NCBI GenBank assembly: GCA_014607495.2
Contig: CP053150.1
Location: forward strand, 14,590,495-14,654,494
DNA length: 64,000 nt
Reading direction: 5' to 3'
DNA from: Carposina sasakii
Taxonomy: Eukaryota; Arthropoda; Insecta; Lepidoptera; Carposinidae
The notes below the pieces were generated by a model. The model saw only the letters and a program-made list of their open reading frames with translations, did no database searches and was not told where the DNA came from. Positions 60,480 through 64,000 of this stretch are shown piece by piece. Positions within the stretch are counted from its first letter, which is position 1. The number at the start of each line of letters is the position of its first letter. The translations under genes and the position numbers were made by a program.

Positions 60480-62218
60480 CATAAATCTTAACAATATAGG
60501 CGCCAGAATTGAATGATTATCTTAAAATGCCATAAGTAGGTGACCATCACTTTTCAAAAGTAGCTAAACAAAATTATAGTCAAAAAAGCTTAACATTCTT
60601 CGTCTCTAAAGTCTCTGAACAAATTTTTGACAAAAATAGCATACCATCTTTTATCTCAAAAGTCCCTAAACAAAATGAAATGTTTTCTCTTTCTTTACTA
60701 CGAAATATGACAAGAATGAAAGATTGTATATGTAAGGTATTTCATTTTGGCATTAACAATCGATTTGATGTTCAGTTCAAAGAGGATAAGATTGACATAA
60801 GCTTTTTTATGTTTAACAACAGATGCCATGGAGGTCAGATAAACAATATACAAAGGTTTTAATTTTAGTGTCCGTGATATTATTTCTAATAGATTGTCTA
60901 TTAGGTGTTGCGCCTATCCTCATTAGACCTAAAAAGAAATACATTTTCTGTGTATTTTTACTGTTATGATAACAGCTCTTCGCTCACAATCTCTATCATG
61001 ATATATTCTCAGGTTCAACATAAAAGGTACAACTTCATTTTTATCCTTAGAATACAAATGTAGCGATTTTATCTTCTCGAACGTTTGCATTCATTAGGAT
61101 AAATACTAAAGACATTTTTGGAATCGCTCAGACCGTGTCAATCACATTAACGAAACTTTCGGACGATTTATTCGATTTACTCAGCGAGAAATTTCACTTT
61201 AAAAAGTCGAGAAATATTCCCAAACTCGGACGCCTTCGTCGTAATGAACGACTGTAATAGAATACGACGGCATTAAATCACTGGTTTCAATTTTAGCCTT
61301 GATGGAATATGATGAAAATTCAAACATTTCTCTGAAATTACGTTAATATTGTCGAGCTGTTTCAATTTGCAACTTGAAATAGCAATGATTTATAACTAAA
61401 CAATCTGCTGTTAGAATAAAACAATATGATTTTAATAGAAATTAGTTTAAACGTACAGCGGGTAAATTAGTTACATATCTTAATCCGGCTACAGTACGGT
61501 TGGTAACGAAGTTAGAAGCAAGTGTCGACCGAGTGTAACAGTTAATGTAACATTATAAACTTGCCAGCTTGTTGCGTACATGTGTTGTGTTAAATTAATC
61601 ACTTTATAAACTTGAGCGAAGTTAAACAACGAGTATACAGGTTTGACTTAGCTTCACATGAAAGTTATACTAAAATTTACTAAACTTTCTTCATTATTTT
61701 TTTCTCAGTAGAGGTTTTCAAAGAAACTTTATAATAGCTCTTGTTTAATTAATTATATGTGCGTAAATACCGCTTTTGCACTTTGTTGACTATATATATA
61801 CAGTAGACATGGGTAACTCCGGACACAACTATATCCTCGGATATATATCCAGAGGAGGATATGAATCAACTCCTTCACTTTAAAGAAAGTTACCATATCC
61901 TATATCCGACCCACTCCGACCTACCGAATAATGCCGAAGATAAGAATAAGTGAGCGAGACGGAATGCGAACGCGCCGGAACGCGCTTATCGCAGTAGACG
62001 CATGAACGCGAATGTAACGACATTACACGAGTATATACGAATACTGACGAGCGACAGGCATGCCGTTTAGTATAAATATTTGTTTTCGTAATTATAATTT
62101 TCAAAATTTCTATTTATTCCGTTTTATATTTGATCTTAAGTATTTTGTTTTTAATGTAAATAAAAGCTGTTTGGATTTGGAATTATTTTTAGGACAATAG
62201 TTTTAGTGTACCTATTTA
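60480..62218. other. No recognised gene
   Basis: AT-rich. ggatatatatccagaggagg at 61838 resembles ggatatatatccatagtcgg at 62538 and may mark a shared element edge around the tandem array below, but I could not establish boundaries. Confidence 0.45.
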
Positions 62219-62272
62219 GTGATTTTTAAATACGCCTCAAATATTCTAATTATTATTTGGATAGATCATCCC

Positions 62273-62555
62273 AATCATATCTCGGTTCGCTTAATCTCTT
62301 CATTCCCGGATATGTACGCGGAGTTGGATCTGTTAAAAGGACACCTACAACAACCTAACCAAACCAATCCCAGTCATATCTCGCTCCACTTAATCTCTTC
62401 GTTCCCGGACATGCACGCGGAGTTGAATCTGTTAAAAGGACACCTACAACAACCTAACCAAACCAATCCCAGTCATATCTCGCTCCACTTAATCTCTTCG
62501 TTCCCGGACATGCACGCGGAGTTGGATATGTTAAAAGGATATATATCCATAGTCG
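62273..62555 (+). repeat. Tandem repeat, 99-bp unit, open frame
   Basis: About 2.9 units start at 62273, 62372 and 62471, each (a/ca)gtcatatctcgctccact, taatctcttcgttcccggac, atgcacgcggagttgga and gttaaaaggacacctacaac. Units two and three are nearly identical. Because 99 is divisible by three, the frame 62219-62641 stays open across all units, repeating SHISLHLISSFPDMHAEL and LLKGHLQQPNQTNP. There is no signal peptide, conserved family motif or splice context, so I treat it as a repeat rather than a gene. Confidence 0.85.
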
Positions 62556-62611
62556 GAGTGATTTGCTACATGTTCAATCCTTTCCCGGATATGATTAGCC
62601 CATGCCTAATA

Positions 62612-62850
62612 TACAGGGTGTTTTTTCTTGGCCACCCTTAACGAAGGGTACGTACTCCATACATCAAATAAAGTAAGTTTATGCCAAAAAAATGCTGAGA
62701 TAAAATTTAAATTTTTTTGAAAATTATTTTTTAATTACTTGATCGGGCGAAATTTATAGTGTCTAGTGTTTATGTTAGTTTTTTATATATAGATATTAAT
62801 TATTTCTCGTGAAAAAATCTTGCTACGCGCGTTTATGTGCATTTATGCAG
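62612..62850 (+). repeat. TACAGGGTG-ended element, sense copy
   Basis: cagggtgttttttcttggcc, acccttaacgaagggtacgt and tagtgtctagtgtttatgtt, agtttttt align with the reverse of 1925-2143. The start after TA resembles other CAGGGTG MITE ends in this window. No matching right end was found before 64000. Confidence 0.6.
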
Positions 62851-64000
62851 AAAAACGGAATACTATGTACTTAGTTCAAGCCGAAAAATCACGGACATCC
62901 GTTAGTACAAACTAATGTATAAAATGTACCAATCTGCTTTCACATCATATATGGAGACTAAACTGTAACGATTACCTGCTCTCATGAGTACCATTCATTC
63001 AGTCTGCGCGAACTAGACTAAATGAATTATGACTGCATAATGCATGATGTTAGAAGCATAATGCGGTGGCATATTACAGTAAATTATAGAGATAGGTTAT
63101 TGACTGTTATTACAAGATTTATGGATAATTATCGATAGTTAATCAACATTATCAGACATATAAATTATCTCGTCCTACGACGTAATATATACTTAATTCT
63201 TCCACTCAAAGGCATGAAAGATAGAGCACAGCTATATGCACTTCTTCTACTCATGCTGCATACCTTTTTTAGTTACGACTACATTATCAAACATACGTAT
63301 ATATATAGCTCTACCTACAGTGGATTCCAATATCTTATTTCAAGCACGCAACTTTATATCTTTTGGAATATTATAATTTAATAACTTTTTCATACTCGTA
63401 TTTCAATTATCTTCATCATATTTTCGTTGTGAAATGAAGCTGAAATAAGTCCCCAAGCGGCCATGGTTCAAGTCGCGAGCTCTACAGGGCTTCCCTTGAA
63501 TAATTTAGCAAATGTGTATAGTCCCTAATGTCTGTTCCAATAACAATGTCCCGCGGAATTTCAGAGAATCACATAAAGAGTAAAACAGTGTTACAGTTAC
63601 AATGATACTAGCGCCGATGTCGGAGGACTTTGTAATTGAAATGGGTTGTACAAGGCTGTTGCGAAGGTCCTGTATAATTCAGGGCCTTGTTATCAGACCT
63701 ATTGAAGTAATTGTGAACCGTCATTTATTTATTTTATTTATTTATAAAGCTTGCCAACAACATAAATATCACACATTATTTATCTATATATCACACGTCA
63801 TTTGCTTATTGTAATTTTAAAAAGAAAATACATGTGTACCTTTACCTGACAGTGGAAGGGTTAAGGCAGATTATCATAACTGATTACGTGTAATTAACGG
63901 CCAATTTCAATACTAGAGATCATAATGAATCTCGAATTTTTAAGGCCCGAAATTTTGTATGAAAACAATGGAACATTTACTCTGATATATGCAAAAAATC
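62851..64000. other. No recognised feature
   Basis: AT-rich sequence; a frame at 63602-63814 has no recognised domain. A Rab6/bib exon was not seen. Confidence 0.5.

Noticed and set aside
31892..64000. Search for the missing bib exons (first NPA box, helices 1-3)
   Set aside because: No - strand sequence resembling an INPAVT box or the expected helices was recognised by eye; a profile search would be needed to exclude a small exon.

Overview
The window looks like nuclear DNA of an insect, most likely a ditrysian moth or butterfly. The evidence is AT-rich intron and intergenic sequence, canonical spliceosomal junctions, two recognisable insect genes split over long introns, and many copies of the LINE 3' end with the sequence around CCAGCAGTGGACTGCAATAG plus a GATGATGA tail, which I associate with Lepidoptera. 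No bacterial features, rRNA, functional tRNA gene or CRISPR array was seen.

Two host genes are present, both partial and convergent. On the + strand, three exons (6608-6813, 10304-10370, 18477-18544) encode the C-terminal half of the Golgi GTPase Rab6, including the G4 and G5 guanine-binding motifs and a prenylatable CVC end; the N-terminal exons must lie upstream of base 1. On the - strand, four exons (31891-31693, 27901-27561/27537, 26292-26093, 25944-25817) encode the C-terminal half of the aquaporin-family neurogenic protein Big brain (bib), including the second NPA loop, the last membrane helix and the cytoplasmic tail. Its 5' exons were not found and probably lie upstream, beyond the right edge or in unrecognised small exons. 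About 7.3 kb of repeat-rich DNA separates the two stop codons. Both genes carry a tandem splice choice that keeps the frame: a CAGCAG acceptor in Rab6 and a double donor 24 bases apart in bib.

The rest is mobile-element debris. It includes RTE-like LINE ends (2941-3330, 4450-4785, and shorter tails elsewhere), a jockey/CR1-like LINE fused tail to tail with a second LINE (49480-50953), an internally deleted BEL/Pao retroelement (54040-55928), a pogo/Tigger remnant (60027-60477), and two hAT-type non-autonomous elements with 8-bp target duplications (43208-43833, 58760-59516). There are also TA-flanked MITEs (24909-25168, 33118-33563), further inverted-repeat elements (24090-24362, 27096-27298, 46650-46836, 58113-58324), a tRNA-derived SINE (36541-36800) and an inverted pair of roughly 700-bp elements (38536-40370). 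A near-perfect 192-bp hairpin lies at 32487-32678. Tandem repeats lie at 22118-22263 (73-bp unit), within 22417-23217, and at 62273-62555 (99-bp unit that stays open in one frame).

I found no convincing new multi-gene system. The most useful leads are the two splice choices, the repeated tyrosine motifs of the Big brain tail, the 32.5-kb hairpin, and the inverted element pair, which could all be tested with RNA data and genome-wide repeat searches. All family assignments are by eye; no database search was run.
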